DNA of 64,000 nt, from contig JAZPXL010000020.1 of NCBI GenBank assembly GCA_045543615.1, positions 31,470 through 95,469 on the forward strand, read 5' to 3'. Made by a program: the position numbers and the translations under genes. The stretch is from CAG-390 sp045543615. Its GTDB lineage: Bacteria > Bacillota > Clostridia > Oscillospirales > CAG-272. Shown here piece by piece: positions 1-8,000 of the stretch (its first letter is position 1; each line of letters begins with the position of its first letter). The notes below the pieces were generated by a model, which was not told the DNA's origin, ran no database searches, and saw only the letters and a list, made by a program, of their open reading frames with translations.

Positions 1-1
1 T

Positions 2-304
2 ATGCCCGACGAGGCAAAGGCCGGTGGCGCAAGAATCGTTGGTACAGGTCGTTCCGACTTCCCCAACCAGATCAACAACCTCCTTGCATTCCCCGGTATC
101 TTCCGTGGTGCGCTTGATGTTCGTGCTTCCGTTATTAACGAAGAGATGAAGGTTGCTACATCCCGTGCTCTCGCTTCTCTCGTAAGCGACGAGGAGCTTT
201 CCGAGGACTACATCATTCCCTCAGCTCTTGATAAGAACGTTGGTAAGGTCGTTGCTGCAGCAGTTGCAGAGGCAGCTCGCAGAACAGGCGTTGCAAGAAT
301 TTAA
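2..304 (+). CDS. Malic enzyme, C-terminal part (partial)
   Basis: The last 100 residues of an NAD(P)-dependent malic enzyme, which oxidatively decarboxylates malate to pyruvate in the cytoplasm. The segment FPNQINNLLAFPGIFRGALD is the conserved C-terminal NAD-binding stretch of the family, and the gene ends with the usual helical Ala-rich tail. The gene is cut by the left window edge, so the Met at base 2 is probably internal and the true start lies outside. A strong hairpin terminator follows 17 bases after the stop. The cofactor (NAD or NADP) cannot be decided from this part. Confidence 0.9.
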   Translation: MPDEAKAGGARIVGTGRSDFPNQINNLLAFPGIFRGALDVRASVINEEMKVATSRALASLVSDEELSEDYIIPSALDKNVGKVVAAAVAEAARRTGVARI

Positions 305-320
305 GTTAAGATTAAATAAA

Positions 321-356
321 AAGGCTTTCGGGCAGTCGCCCGAAATCCTTTTTTAT
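321..356. terminator. Bidirectional terminator between malic enzyme and hprK
   Basis: Stem 321-333 pairs with 338-350 (one mismatch) around a 4-base loop. There is a T-run on the right and an A-run on the left, so it can serve both convergent genes. Confidence 0.85.
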
Positions 357-362
357 TTGTAT

Positions 363-1298
363 TTACTGTTGAATGCCCATCATTTCCATAAGCTTCTTGT
401 TAAACTCTTCAGCCGTGTTGTAGCCCATCTGCTTCTGACGGTTGTTCATAGCGGCGATTTCAAGAATGATGGCGAGGTTTCGACCGGGCTTTACGGGAAT
501 GGTGAGGGCGGGGAGGTTGATGCCGAGTATCTCCACGCTTGATTCCTCAAGTCCCAGACGGTCATACATCTTGCCCTGCACCCAAGCCTCGAGATTGATA
601 ACAAGATCGATTTTTTCGGTATCCTTAACAGCACTCATACCGAACAGACGGCGAACGTCAACAATACCTATACCACGAAGCTCTACATAATGGCGCAGAA
701 TTTCGGGCGCAGAGCCGATAAGAGACTTCTTTGATACTCGCTTGATTTCAACTGCATCGTCGGCTATAAGACGATGTCCACGCTTTACAAGCTCAATTGC
801 AGTTTCACTCTTACCAACTCCACTGTCACCAAGCAACAGAAGTCCCTCGCCGTATACCTCGACGAGAACGCCGTGGCGTGTGATTGTTGGCGCAAGATGA
901 ACATTAAGTGAAGCAAAGAGTGCAGCCATAAGCACGCTTGTCATCTCCTCGGAGGTAAGAAGAGGAACTCCGTACTGCTCGCAGGCCTTTACCATCTCGG
1001 GAAAAGGTGCGTTGCCTGCCGTCATAACAACTGTCACGGGTCGATGAGAAATAAATGCATCTATATGGCGTGCTCTTTCCTCGGGTGGCATATTGGTGAG
1101 ATATTTGCACTCTGCGTTACCGATGAGCTGAACTCGTCCGTCCTCAAAGATGTCAAAGAAGCCTGCAAGCGCAAGGCCGGGACGGTCAACCTCAGGTGTG
1201 TAAATAAAAATCTGCTCAGCTTCGCTCGGCAGATAAACGGGCACAAGGTCAAATTCCTTTATTAGTGCCGACAGAGCAATCTGATATTTTTCTTCCAT
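363..1298 (-). CDS. hprK: HPr kinase/phosphorylase
   Basis: Cytoplasmic bifunctional enzyme that phosphorylates HPr on a serine and removes that phosphate, driving carbon catabolite control in Firmicutes. The 311-aa product has the family's usual length. The N-terminal domain (about 1-130) is followed by the kinase domain with Walker A GDSGVGKS at 157-164 and the ADDAVEI segment at 179-185. The ATG at 1298 is chosen because AAGGAAAA precedes it. The same frame stays open further upstream, but that extension runs across the promoter and into the divergent lipoprotein gene and is not coding. It is transcribed alone from a TTGCAA/TATACT promoter. Confidence 0.95.
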   Translation of the reverse strand: MEEKYQIALSALIKEFDLVPVYLPSEAEQIFIYTPEVDRPGLALAGFFDIFEDGRVQLIGNAECKYLTNMPPEERARHIDAFISHRPVTVVMTAGNAPFPEMVKACEQYGVPLLTSEEMTSVLMAALFASLNVHLAPTITRHGVLVEVYGEGLLLLGDSGVGKSETAIELVKRGHRLIADDAVEIKRVSKKSLIGSAPEILRHYVELRGIGIVDVRRLFGMSAVKDTEKIDLVINLEAWVQGKMYDRLGLEESSVEILGINLPALTIPVKPGRNLAIILEIAAMNNRQKQMGYNTAEEFNKKLMEMMGIQQ

Positions 1299-1364
1299 AT
1301 TATTTTCCTTATTTATTGTATTTACTAAAAGATGTATTCCACACGGCGTCAGCCGACTGTATAT

Positions 1365-1393
1365 AGTATAGCATATAATCCTCCGGGTTGCAA
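1365..1393 (-). promoter_or_regulatory. Promoter of hprK
   Basis: On the minus strand TTGCAA (1393-1388), a 17-base spacer and TATACT (1370-1365) precede hprK by about 65 bases. Confidence 0.7.
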
Positions 1394-1514
1394 AGCTTTT
1401 TTGAAAAAAATTTAAAAAAGAGTGCACAGAGGGTGCAATATTCATAATAAAGACATAAAAATATGTTATTATATAAGATGTAGCAATATATCTAACTGAT
1501 TTTGGAGAGTTTTT

Positions 1515-2555
1515 ATGAAAACAACAAAATGGAATTTTAAGACCGCAGTGCTTGCGTTTATTTTGTGCGCAGCAATTCTTCTGCTTTCTTCTTGCGCTCC
1601 CAAGCCCATTGAGAGCACAGAGGAGGAAATGGCAGTTATCGGTAATGTTTCGGGACGAGACATCAGATATGAGGAGTACCGTTACATAGTGCTCAATCAC
1701 AAATACGAGCTTGAGAAAAAGTACGGCGAGGGTATCTGGGATACGGATGAGAGCGCAGAGAAGTACAGAGAAGAGCTCGAGACCCTTGTTGCCGACAGCA
1801 TTTGCAGTGACTACTATGCTATTATGAATATGGCAGATTATTATTATCTTGGTGGCTCTGAGCTGATGTTTTCCGAGGAGGCTATTCTTAACGCCGTTCA
1901 GAAGACCGTTGAGGCGGCTGTTGATGAGTGTGGTAGCTTTGGTAAGTACAAACAGATGCTCAAGGAAATGTATATGACAGATCACCTCTTCCGTTTCTAT
2001 CTTGCCGCCGAGGAGTGTGCAACTGAGCTTTTCTACATACTGTGTAATGACCTTGGCGAGATTGATTCCGATGAAGAGACCATCAAGGACTATATGCATT
2101 CAGACAAATTCATTCGTACAAATCACGTTTATATAGATGGTATCAGCGAGGAGAATGCGGCACTTGCAGAGGATATTTACGAAGAGCTTCGCCTCTCGTC
2201 CTCTCCTGAGCTTGAGATCATTCTGCTCAAGGGACAGCATTGTGACGATTATACAATGACAACCACACACGGCAAGTATTTCGCACGATACACCTCGGAC
2301 TATGGCGACGAGTACGAAAATGCGGCTTTTGAGCTTGACGAGGGCGAGCTTAGCGGAGTTGTCACAACGGAGGATGGTTACTACGTAATTCTTCGTTTGC
2401 CCGTTGAAGAGGACTACCTTACGACCAATTTTGACGATTTCAAGGACGATATCCTTGGCTCTGAATTTAATGTGATCATCAACGAGTACAAGGACAAGCT
2501 TGTGTTTGAATTCAACGATTACGGACGCAGTATTGACATTCTGGAGATTGAGTGA
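1515..2555 (+). CDS. PrsA-like peptidyl-prolyl isomerase lipoprotein
   Basis: Probable membrane-anchored foldase for secreted proteins. A signal peptide ends in lipobox LLSSC with Cys27 as the lipidation site. The middle part is helical and SurA/PrsA-like. The C-terminal part (about 200-320) resembles a parvulin (PpiC) domain, ending in ELSGVVTTEDGYYVILRL, which matches the conserved last strand of that fold. The remaining parvulin core is divergent, so catalytic activity is uncertain. GGAGAG sits before the ATG. Its stop overlaps the next gene's start in TGATG, so the two are co-transcribed. Confidence 0.75.
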   Translation: MKTTKWNFKTAVLAFILCAAILLLSSCAPKPIESTEEEMAVIGNVSGRDIRYEEYRYIVLNHKYELEKKYGEGIWDTDESAEKYREELETLVADSICSDYYAIMNMADYYYLGGSELMFSEEAILNAVQKTVEAAVDECGSFGKYKQMLKEMYMTDHLFRFYLAAEECATELFYILCNDLGEIDSDEETIKDYMHSDKFIRTNHVYIDGISEENAALAEDIYEELRLSSSPELEIILLKGQHCDDYTMTTTHGKYFARYTSDYGDEYENAAFELDEGELSGVVTTEDGYYVILRLPVEEDYLTTNFDDFKDDILGSEFNVIINEYKDKLVFEFNDYGRSIDILEIE

Positions 2556-3559
2556 TGAGTAATTCGAGCAGTAGTGGAAGGCGAAGAGCTTTCAGAAGCC
2601 GACACCGTGCCCCGATGGGCGAGGGTGGGCGTATAGCTGTCATCGTTACCTCGGTTGCTCTTGTATTGTTCGTTATTGCCGTGATGCTTGGTAATCACCT
2701 GCGAGGTCTGGCAACAAATATCCCTGACACGTCCACCGTGGAAAGTGACACCGAGAACCCCACAATTACCTATCCGACGCCACCGTCGGCAATAAAGGCT
2801 CTGGGCGTGGTGTTTGGTGTGCCACTTGACGATGTAACTAACAGTTCAACTGATACAGGTGGTGCGACGGATACCGAGGGGGAGAGCGAGAGCACAGAGG
2901 GCTTTGATGCAGTAAGCGTCAGATTCCGTAGCTACTCTGATAAGGACGGCGTTTGCTCCCTTTCATATAAGAGCGAGATCTGCACAAGGTATTCGATTGA
3001 TACAAACGGAGAGGTCACTCTTGCCGATGGTGTTCGGGATATCAGATCAGCTTACGGTGAGAACACTTATATAAGTGGTGTGTTCGAGGTGAGGTTTCCT
3101 GCTGAGGACGCGACGTACCAAGGCGTTATGCGAGAGTACGAATTTGCACTTCTTTGCGAGCTTCTGCGTAGCGATATTGACGAAATAATTTTAGTTGGTT
3201 TTTCAGATCACACGGACTGTGGACTTGAATTTATCTCCGAGCTTAAGCGTGAGTGTGGAGATGGAGCTTTGATAGGTCTCTCGCTTGATTTTAAGCATTT
3301 TGACGTTGGTAGTGACGTACAGGCAATAAGAGAGCTTAGTCTTTCTTGTGGGCTTCTTGCACTTGATTTAAGCGACGTGGAGGTACCTGAGCTAATGAGT
3401 ATAAGGTCGGTGCTTGTGGACAGAATAAGCAGAGCAAGTCAGACGCTCAACGCCTATTCTATGCGCTTGCTAATAGGTGGTATGGAAAGCCAAGAGCTTT
3501 ACAAAATTGCCACCGATTGTGGAGTGTTCAATTTCTGCACGATAGAACCAATCGCGTGA
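2555..3559 (+). CDS. Single-pass membrane protein with extracellular domain, unknown function
   Basis: I do not recognise the family. A short Arg-rich cytoplasmic tail is followed by one membrane segment (about 26-48), a Thr/Ser/Asp linker (about 55-115) and a folded C-terminal domain of about 215 residues. That domain has alternating strands and helices such as DEIILVGFSDHTDCGLEFIS. This could be a barrel-like, glycosidase-related fold, but no catalytic motif is evident. The ATG at 2555 is preferred over the in-frame GTG at 2552 because GGAG at 2543-2546 is well spaced. It is translationally coupled to the PrsA-like lipoprotein, so a role at the cell surface is likely. Confidence 0.6.
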   Translation: MSNSSSSGRRRAFRSRHRAPMGEGGRIAVIVTSVALVLFVIAVMLGNHLRGLATNIPDTSTVESDTENPTITYPTPPSAIKALGVVFGVPLDDVTNSSTDTGGATDTEGESESTEGFDAVSVRFRSYSDKDGVCSLSYKSEICTRYSIDTNGEVTLADGVRDIRSAYGENTYISGVFEVRFPAEDATYQGVMREYEFALLCELLRSDIDEIILVGFSDHTDCGLEFISELKRECGDGALIGLSLDFKHFDVGSDVQAIRELSLSCGLLALDLSDVEVPELMSIRSVLVDRISRASQTLNAYSMRLLIGGMESQELYKIATDCGVFNFCTIEPIA

Positions 3560-3573
3560 ATGATAAATGAAAA

Positions 3574-3615
3574 AAAGCCAAACCCCTCGGACTTGCGTCC
3601 GAGGGGTTTGGCTTT
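3574..3615. terminator. Strong bidirectional terminator
   Basis: A perfect 18-bp stem (3574-3591 with 3598-3615) around a 6-base loop lies between convergent genes. A second hairpin with 8-bp arms (about 3623-3652) follows at once. Confidence 0.9.
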
Positions 3616-3661
3616 GAAAAGGGGAATGCCCATTGCAAGCAACGGGCATTCGAGGGGAAAA

Positions 3662-4996
3662 TTAGTTCTTCTTGCTCTTGCTGACAACAGCAACGCAGCC
3701 TACAACTGCGATTACAGCTACGAGGAGGTAGAGGTAAGATGTATCGCCTGTTGTGGGAGAGGAGGTAGTTGTGTCGTCGGGAGTAGAAGCGGTAGTGTCA
3801 TCGGGTGTAGCAGCTGTTGTGTCATCAGGAGTAGCTGCTGTTGTATCATCAGGTGTAACTGTGGGGTATGTGTAATCACAACCTGCGTTGTCACACTTGT
3901 TGTCGCCGTCATTATCAACGTGGTTGATGGAAAGGAGAGTAGCAATGGATGTAGGAACGTAGATATCCTTGCAGGTATCTGTGTAACCAGCCATATCAAG
4001 CTCAGCTGCTGCCTTTTCAGCGATGTCAGCTGCAGCTGCGCCGGCGTATGTGATAGCGATCGAGGGAGCTGCTGCCTCAGTGTTGATGCGAGAAACAGGA
4101 GCTACGCCGCTTACCATATAGGAGTCAGCGAAAGCAACTGTGGGTGTGTCGCTAAGGAATGCTGCGAAACCTGCAGCGTTGCCTTCGGGAGCTGTGCAAG
4201 TAGCAGCAGCAAGGCAGTTTGTGAATGTAGCTGTTGCGCCACCTGCTGTTACAAAGCCGCAAGCGCGAGCTGCAGAAGCAGAGATTGTACCGAATACAGC
4301 GCAGTTTGTGAAAGTAAGGATTGCGCCATCCTGTGCGTTACCAACAAAGCCGTTAGCGTGTGTATCACCTGCAGTTGCAGATACGGAGCCGTTGAATACG
4401 CAGTTTTCAAATGTAGCAGTCTTATTAGCCTTTACGTTAGCAACGAAACCACCTGCATAGGAGGAACCATTGCTTACTGCAGCTTCCATATAAACGTTTG
4501 TGAACTTGATAGAACCACCAACGTTGCCGATGAAGGAGCTGTTTGCGCCGTTAACCTTTACAACGGAGTTTACGAATGCGATGTCCTTGATTTCGATGTC
4601 GCCTGTGGTCTCACGAGCGAAGCCTGTGTTAGCTGCGCCTTCGATGTAGAGACCGGAAACTGTGTGACCGTTACCGTCGATGTTGCCACCGAATGACCAC
4701 ATAGATGTCCAAACGTTCTCAGGCTTTGTGCCGGAGGAAGCGTCCCAACCGGGGTTGAGGTCGATGTCAGCCATAAGCTTGATTGTCTTGCCAACGTAGT
4801 TACCGTTTGCTGTACGCTGACCGGGAATAGCAAGGAAGTCAGCTGCGGATGTTACTTCAAGTACGCCATCACCATTGGTGTCGCCCCAGTCTGCTGTGGG
4901 TGTGATTGCTGCGGAGGTAGAGAATGCTGCGAAGGGGATCATAATGAGCAGAGCTACGAGCACTGCTGTGATCTTTGTAAGTGTAGTGCGTGTCAT
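3662..4996 (-). CDS. Secreted GLUG-repeat surface protein with SPTTG sorting signal
   Basis: A 444-aa wall-anchored surface protein. It has a signal peptide (about 1-28, ending FSTSAA), a DTNGDGVLEV segment, then a beta-helix-like region (about 45-330) with repeated 'F.nv...sG.vgGFv' units of GLUG type. Four 8-residue PDDTTAAT-like repeats follow, then SPTTG (coding bases 3746-3760), a hydrophobic stretch and a KSKKN tail. S-P-x-T-G is a known clostridial variant of the LPxTG sortase motif. No sortase lies in the window. The ATG at 4996 is chosen for AAAGGAGA in front. It is a tandem paralogue of the next gene. The ligand is unknown. Confidence 0.8.
   Translation of the reverse strand: MTRTTLTKITAVLVALLIMIPFAAFSTSAAITPTADWGDTNGDGVLEVTSAADFLAIPGQRTANGNYVGKTIKLMADIDLNPGWDASSGTKPENVWTSMWSFGGNIDGNGHTVSGLYIEGAANTGFARETTGDIEIKDIAFVNSVVKVNGANSSFIGNVGGSIKFTNVYMEAAVSNGSSYAGGFVANVKANKTATFENCVFNGSVSATAGDTHANGFVGNAQDGAILTFTNCAVFGTISASAARACGFVTAGGATATFTNCLAAATCTAPEGNAAGFAAFLSDTPTVAFADSYMVSGVAPVSRINTEAAAPSIAITYAGAAAADIAEKAAAELDMAGYTDTCKDIYVPTSIATLLSINHVDNDGDNKCDNAGCDYTYPTVTPDDTTAATPDDTTAATPDDTTASTPDDTTTSSPTTGDTSYLYLLVAVIAVVGCVAVVSKSKKN
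3771..3866. repeat. Four 24-bp tandem repeats inside the surface protein gene
   Basis: Units start near 3771, 3795, 3819 and 3843 and encode the PDDTTAAT-type linker. In-frame 24-bp units of this kind can change copy number by slippage. Confidence 0.85.
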
Positions 4997-5171
4997 TTGT
5001 GTTCTCCTTTCGGACTGCGGAGCGCTCGGGTGAGGGGTCCGCAATTATTATTTTTTATATTATAATTATACTTTGAATTTTTCGTGAACAAAATGCGAAA
5101 TACTGCTATCAAAAACAACTATACTGCCAAATAGGTGTTTTATTTTGGGCAAAAAGTATTATTTTATGTTA

Positions 5172-5204
5172 AAACGCCCCGTTCAAATTATGAACGAGGC
5201 GTTT
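5172..5204 (-). terminator. Terminator of second GLUG surface protein
   Basis: Stem 5172-5185 pairs with 5191-5204 around a 5-base loop, with one mismatch. On the minus strand it ends in GTTTT. Confidence 0.7.
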
Positions 5205-5231
5205 CTTCGTGTTTTCTTTATTTAATGCAAA

Positions 5232-6785
5232 TTATTTCTTCTTGCCGATCACAAGAGCTCCAAGTGAAACTGTTGCGATGAGAGCGAGAGGTGCAAGTGC
5301 GAGAGAGGATGCACAACCGCCGTCGGTCTGTGTTGTGGAGTCTGTATCGTCTGCAGGAGCCTGTGTAGCATCATCTGAGGGAGCTTGTGTTGTAACATCG
5401 TCCTCAGCAGCTGTTGTCTCGTCGGACTCGAGCTTGGGAAGGATCTCTGTTTCAAGAACAGCGTGGCAGACGGAGCACTCTTTGTGGCGGCTACCTGCGT
5501 ACTTGTCGGAGGGTTCCTTATCAACTATCCACTCGTCAGAGGGAGTGTGAGGAAGTGTATCAACGAAATCACCCTGGTAGCTTACGCCACAGTCCTTACA
5601 GGTGTATGTGGTGTAACCACGCTCGCCACATGTGGGAGGTGTTACAACTGCTTCGTAATTGTGACCTTCGATCATTGCATTTGTTACTGCGGGAAGAACA
5701 ACGTTGATGTCAGTTGCGCTTACTACCCAACCCTTGTATGTCTCGGTAGCCTTGAATGCTGCAAAGCCGGGAAGAGAAGCTGCGGGAGCTGTCTTAATGT
5801 CGTTTACTTCCTTACCATCGTAAATATATGTGATGTCGGTTGCAGTCTCGTTTGTGAAGAGAGCTGTTGTGCCTGTTGAAGGATCATAATAAACATCCTC
5901 GAACTTGATGTTTGCTGTGTTTGCCTGACAGAATGCGCCGAGTACAGCGAACTTCTCCGGAGCTGTTACTGTGCCGCCGTTGTAGAAGCGTGTAACTGTA
6001 GCTGTTGCACCGCAGCATCCTACGATAGCACCTGCGTACTCAACGGAGGAAACGATCTCACCGTAGTTTGCGCAGTCTGTGAATGTGAGGGACTGTGCAT
6101 TGTTCTGAACAGTTCCTATGAAGCCACCGCTACGGGAGGGGCTTTCGCACTTACCTGCGAATACGCAGTTCTCGAATACTACGTTTGAGCCGTCGGGAGT
6201 GGAAGCAACAAAGCCGCCTGCTGTACCCATTTCAGCTTTCATAATAGCATCAACGTAAACGTTGGAGAAGGTGAGAGTGCCGGTCTTTACTGAGCAAACG
6301 ATAGCGGCGTTGTAGCGGCTAACTGAGAAGGAGCAGTTTTCAAACTTAAGATCCTTGATAACAACGTTGCCGTTGGTTGTAACGATGAAGCCACCGTTGG
6401 AATTGTCAGGAATATCTACACAAACACCCTTGATTGTGTGACCCTGACCATCAAATGTTCCGCGGAAGTCCCACATAGGCTGCCACAGATTGGTGGGCTT
6501 TGTGCCGGAGGATGCGTCCCAACCGGGATTGAGGTCGATGTCTGCTGTGAGCTTGATAACCTTGCCGTCATAGTTTGCGTTTGCAGGTCTCTTAGCTGCT
6601 ACTGAGAGTAATTCCTCGGCAGTAGATACTTCAAATACGCCGTCACCATCAGCGTCGCCCCAGTTAGGGTCGTGGGTGTATGTAGGTGTAGACTCTGTGC
6701 TTGTTGCAGATGCAAATACTGTGCAGAATGTTGCACAAAGCATAACAGCAAGCAGGAATGCGATTGTTCTAAGCTGAGTTTTCAT
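5232..6785 (-). CDS. Secreted GLUG-repeat surface protein with Cys-TM-Lys tail
   Basis: A 517-aa paralogue of the adjacent surface protein. It has a signal peptide (about 1-26), DADGDGVFEV, the shared IDLNPGWDASSGTKP segment and GLUG-like beta-helix units to about residue 300. An added domain (about 360-460) carries paired CxxC motifs (TCKDCGVSY, HKECSVCH), as in zinc-ribbon-like surface repeats. After an Asp/Thr linker it ends in GGCASS, a hydrophobic stretch and KKK, with no LPxTG-like motif, so the anchoring mode differs from its neighbour. The ATG at 6785 is chosen for AAGGGGAA upstream; a longer in-frame start lacks a signal peptide context. Confidence 0.75.
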   Translation of the reverse strand: MKTQLRTIAFLLAVMLCATFCTVFASATSTESTPTYTHDPNWGDADGDGVFEVSTAEELLSVAAKRPANANYDGKVIKLTADIDLNPGWDASSGTKPTNLWQPMWDFRGTFDGQGHTIKGVCVDIPDNSNGGFIVTTNGNVVIKDLKFENCSFSVSRYNAAIVCSVKTGTLTFSNVYVDAIMKAEMGTAGGFVASTPDGSNVVFENCVFAGKCESPSRSGGFIGTVQNNAQSLTFTDCANYGEIVSSVEYAGAIVGCCGATATVTRFYNGGTVTAPEKFAVLGAFCQANTANIKFEDVYYDPSTGTTALFTNETATDITYIYDGKEVNDIKTAPAASLPGFAAFKATETYKGWVVSATDINVVLPAVTNAMIEGHNYEAVVTPPTCGERGYTTYTCKDCGVSYQGDFVDTLPHTPSDEWIVDKEPSDKYAGSRHKECSVCHAVLETEILPKLESDETTAAEDDVTTQAPSDDATQAPADDTDSTTQTDGGCASSLALAPLALIATVSLGALVIGKKK

Positions 6786-6984
6786 TCTTGTTTCCCCTTG
6801 TTTTTCTTTTTGATTTTGTCGAAGCAAAATTCTACTACGACTGAGTATAACCATTATACATTAACGTCTCACGGCATTAAAATCCGATATTGTGCTCCAA
6901 AAAACAACTTTTCTGCATTCTTTGATACAACAATTACCTTAATACATCATTTTTTTCCGAAATAAAGATTTTTTTCTATTATTA

Positions 6985-7013
6985 TTGACAAATCGTTTAA
7001 TATGAAGTATAAT
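6985..7013 (+). promoter_or_regulatory. Consensus promoter of the AraC regulator
   Basis: TTGACA (6985-6990), 17 bases, TATAAT (7008-7013), then the RBS AAGGAG at 7032-7037. Confidence 0.9.
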
Positions 7014-7044
7014 AAAGTTACAGAAACGAAAAAGGAGATCTGAT

Positions 7045-7839
7045 ATGGATAAGCAAGTCAAGCTGAGTGATAGCTTTCACGTCTCGTCGCTGTCAATACA
7101 GCTCAGCGATTTTAACAACGCACACCATTTCGAGGCTCGCAACAAAAAAATCCACAATAGCATAGGTTACATTCTAAAGGGCAGAGTGGAGATAAGCACC
7201 CTGACCGAGACCATAACGGCAAAGGAGGGTGACCTCATCTTTATTCCCGAGGGAGCGAGATATATTTCGCATTGGGATGGAGATCCGCAAATCAGCTTTT
7301 TCAGCCTGCATTTCCTTATGCAGAAGAATACGCCGTCTTTCTGGCGTACTATGCCCATACAGATGATCACAACGACTGATAACGACAGTATTGGCAGAAT
7401 GATTGCTGCTATCTATCAGCTTGCAGATGGAGACGAGTCGGAGATTATGCGCGCCTACTCGCTTTTCTACTCGATAGCAGAGCAGATTTTGCCCTGTATG
7501 AACAAAACTCATTCCGTTGTAATGCCCGCACCGTTGATTGCGGCGGTAAAGTACATAGACGAGAATTATGTAAGGATTGCCTCAGTGGCGCAAATTGCAC
7601 AGGCTTGTTATATAAGTGAGTCAAGACTTTACCATTTGTTCAGGGAATTTTTAGGCACAACGCCGATTTCCTACCTAAATAATTTACGTATACAGACTGC
7701 GATGGAGATGCTCAGGGATACCGACCTTTCGATACAGATTATCGCAGAACAGCTCAATTTCCACTCCGAATATTATTTTAGGAAGACTTTTATCAAATAC
7801 ACGGGCGTTTTGCCATCTAAATTCCGAAAAATGTTGTAA
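7045..7839 (+). CDS. AraC-family transcriptional regulator
   Basis: A DNA-binding regulator of 264 aa. The N-terminal cupin-type sensor (about 20-110) contains GYILKGRVEIST and GDLIFIPEGARY, typical of sugar-sensing AraC proteins. The C-terminal double helix-turn-helix (about 165-263) contains IAQACYISESRLYHLFREFLGTTP and ends in SEYYFRKTFIKYTGVLPSKFR. It stands directly upstream of the carbohydrate operon starting at 8001, so that operon is its likely target. A terminator separates the two. The effector is unknown. Confidence 0.92.
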   Translation: MDKQVKLSDSFHVSSLSIQLSDFNNAHHFEARNKKIHNSIGYILKGRVEISTLTETITAKEGDLIFIPEGARYISHWDGDPQISFFSLHFLMQKNTPSFWRTMPIQMITTTDNDSIGRMIAAIYQLADGDESEIMRAYSLFYSIAEQILPCMNKTHSVVMPAPLIAAVKYIDENYVRIASVAQIAQACYISESRLYHLFREFLGTTPISYLNNLRIQTAMEMLRDTDLSIQIIAEQLNFHSEYYFRKTFIKYTGVLPSKFRKML

Positions 7840-7848
7840 AAAATATCC

Positions 7849-7880
7849 AAAGCCGAGGCGATTTCCTCGGCTTTTGTTTT
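7849..7880 (+). terminator. Terminator after AraC gene
   Basis: A 10-bp stem (7849-7858 with 7865-7874), a 6-base loop and a following T-rich stretch. Confidence 0.85.
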
Positions 7881-8000
7881 TGGCAGGAAAGTTTCTTTTT
7901 GGGGCAGTAAGGGAGATTTTCAGAATAGGGGTTCAATTGTATAATTATAATCGTAATACTTTTTCGAATTACACGAAAAAAAAGAAAGGATACTTTTACA

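Noticed and set aside
1299..2099. N-terminal extension of hprK to 578 codons
   Set aside because: The extension crosses the hprK promoter and runs antisense to the PrsA-like lipoprotein; the HPrK family starts at the ATG at 1298.
3560..4696. Plus-strand Cys-rich reading frame of 378 codons
   Set aside because: It lies antisense to the GLUG surface protein; its Cys/Ser/Val-rich composition is the shadow of Gly/Thr/Ala codons on the other strand, and it starts inside a terminator.
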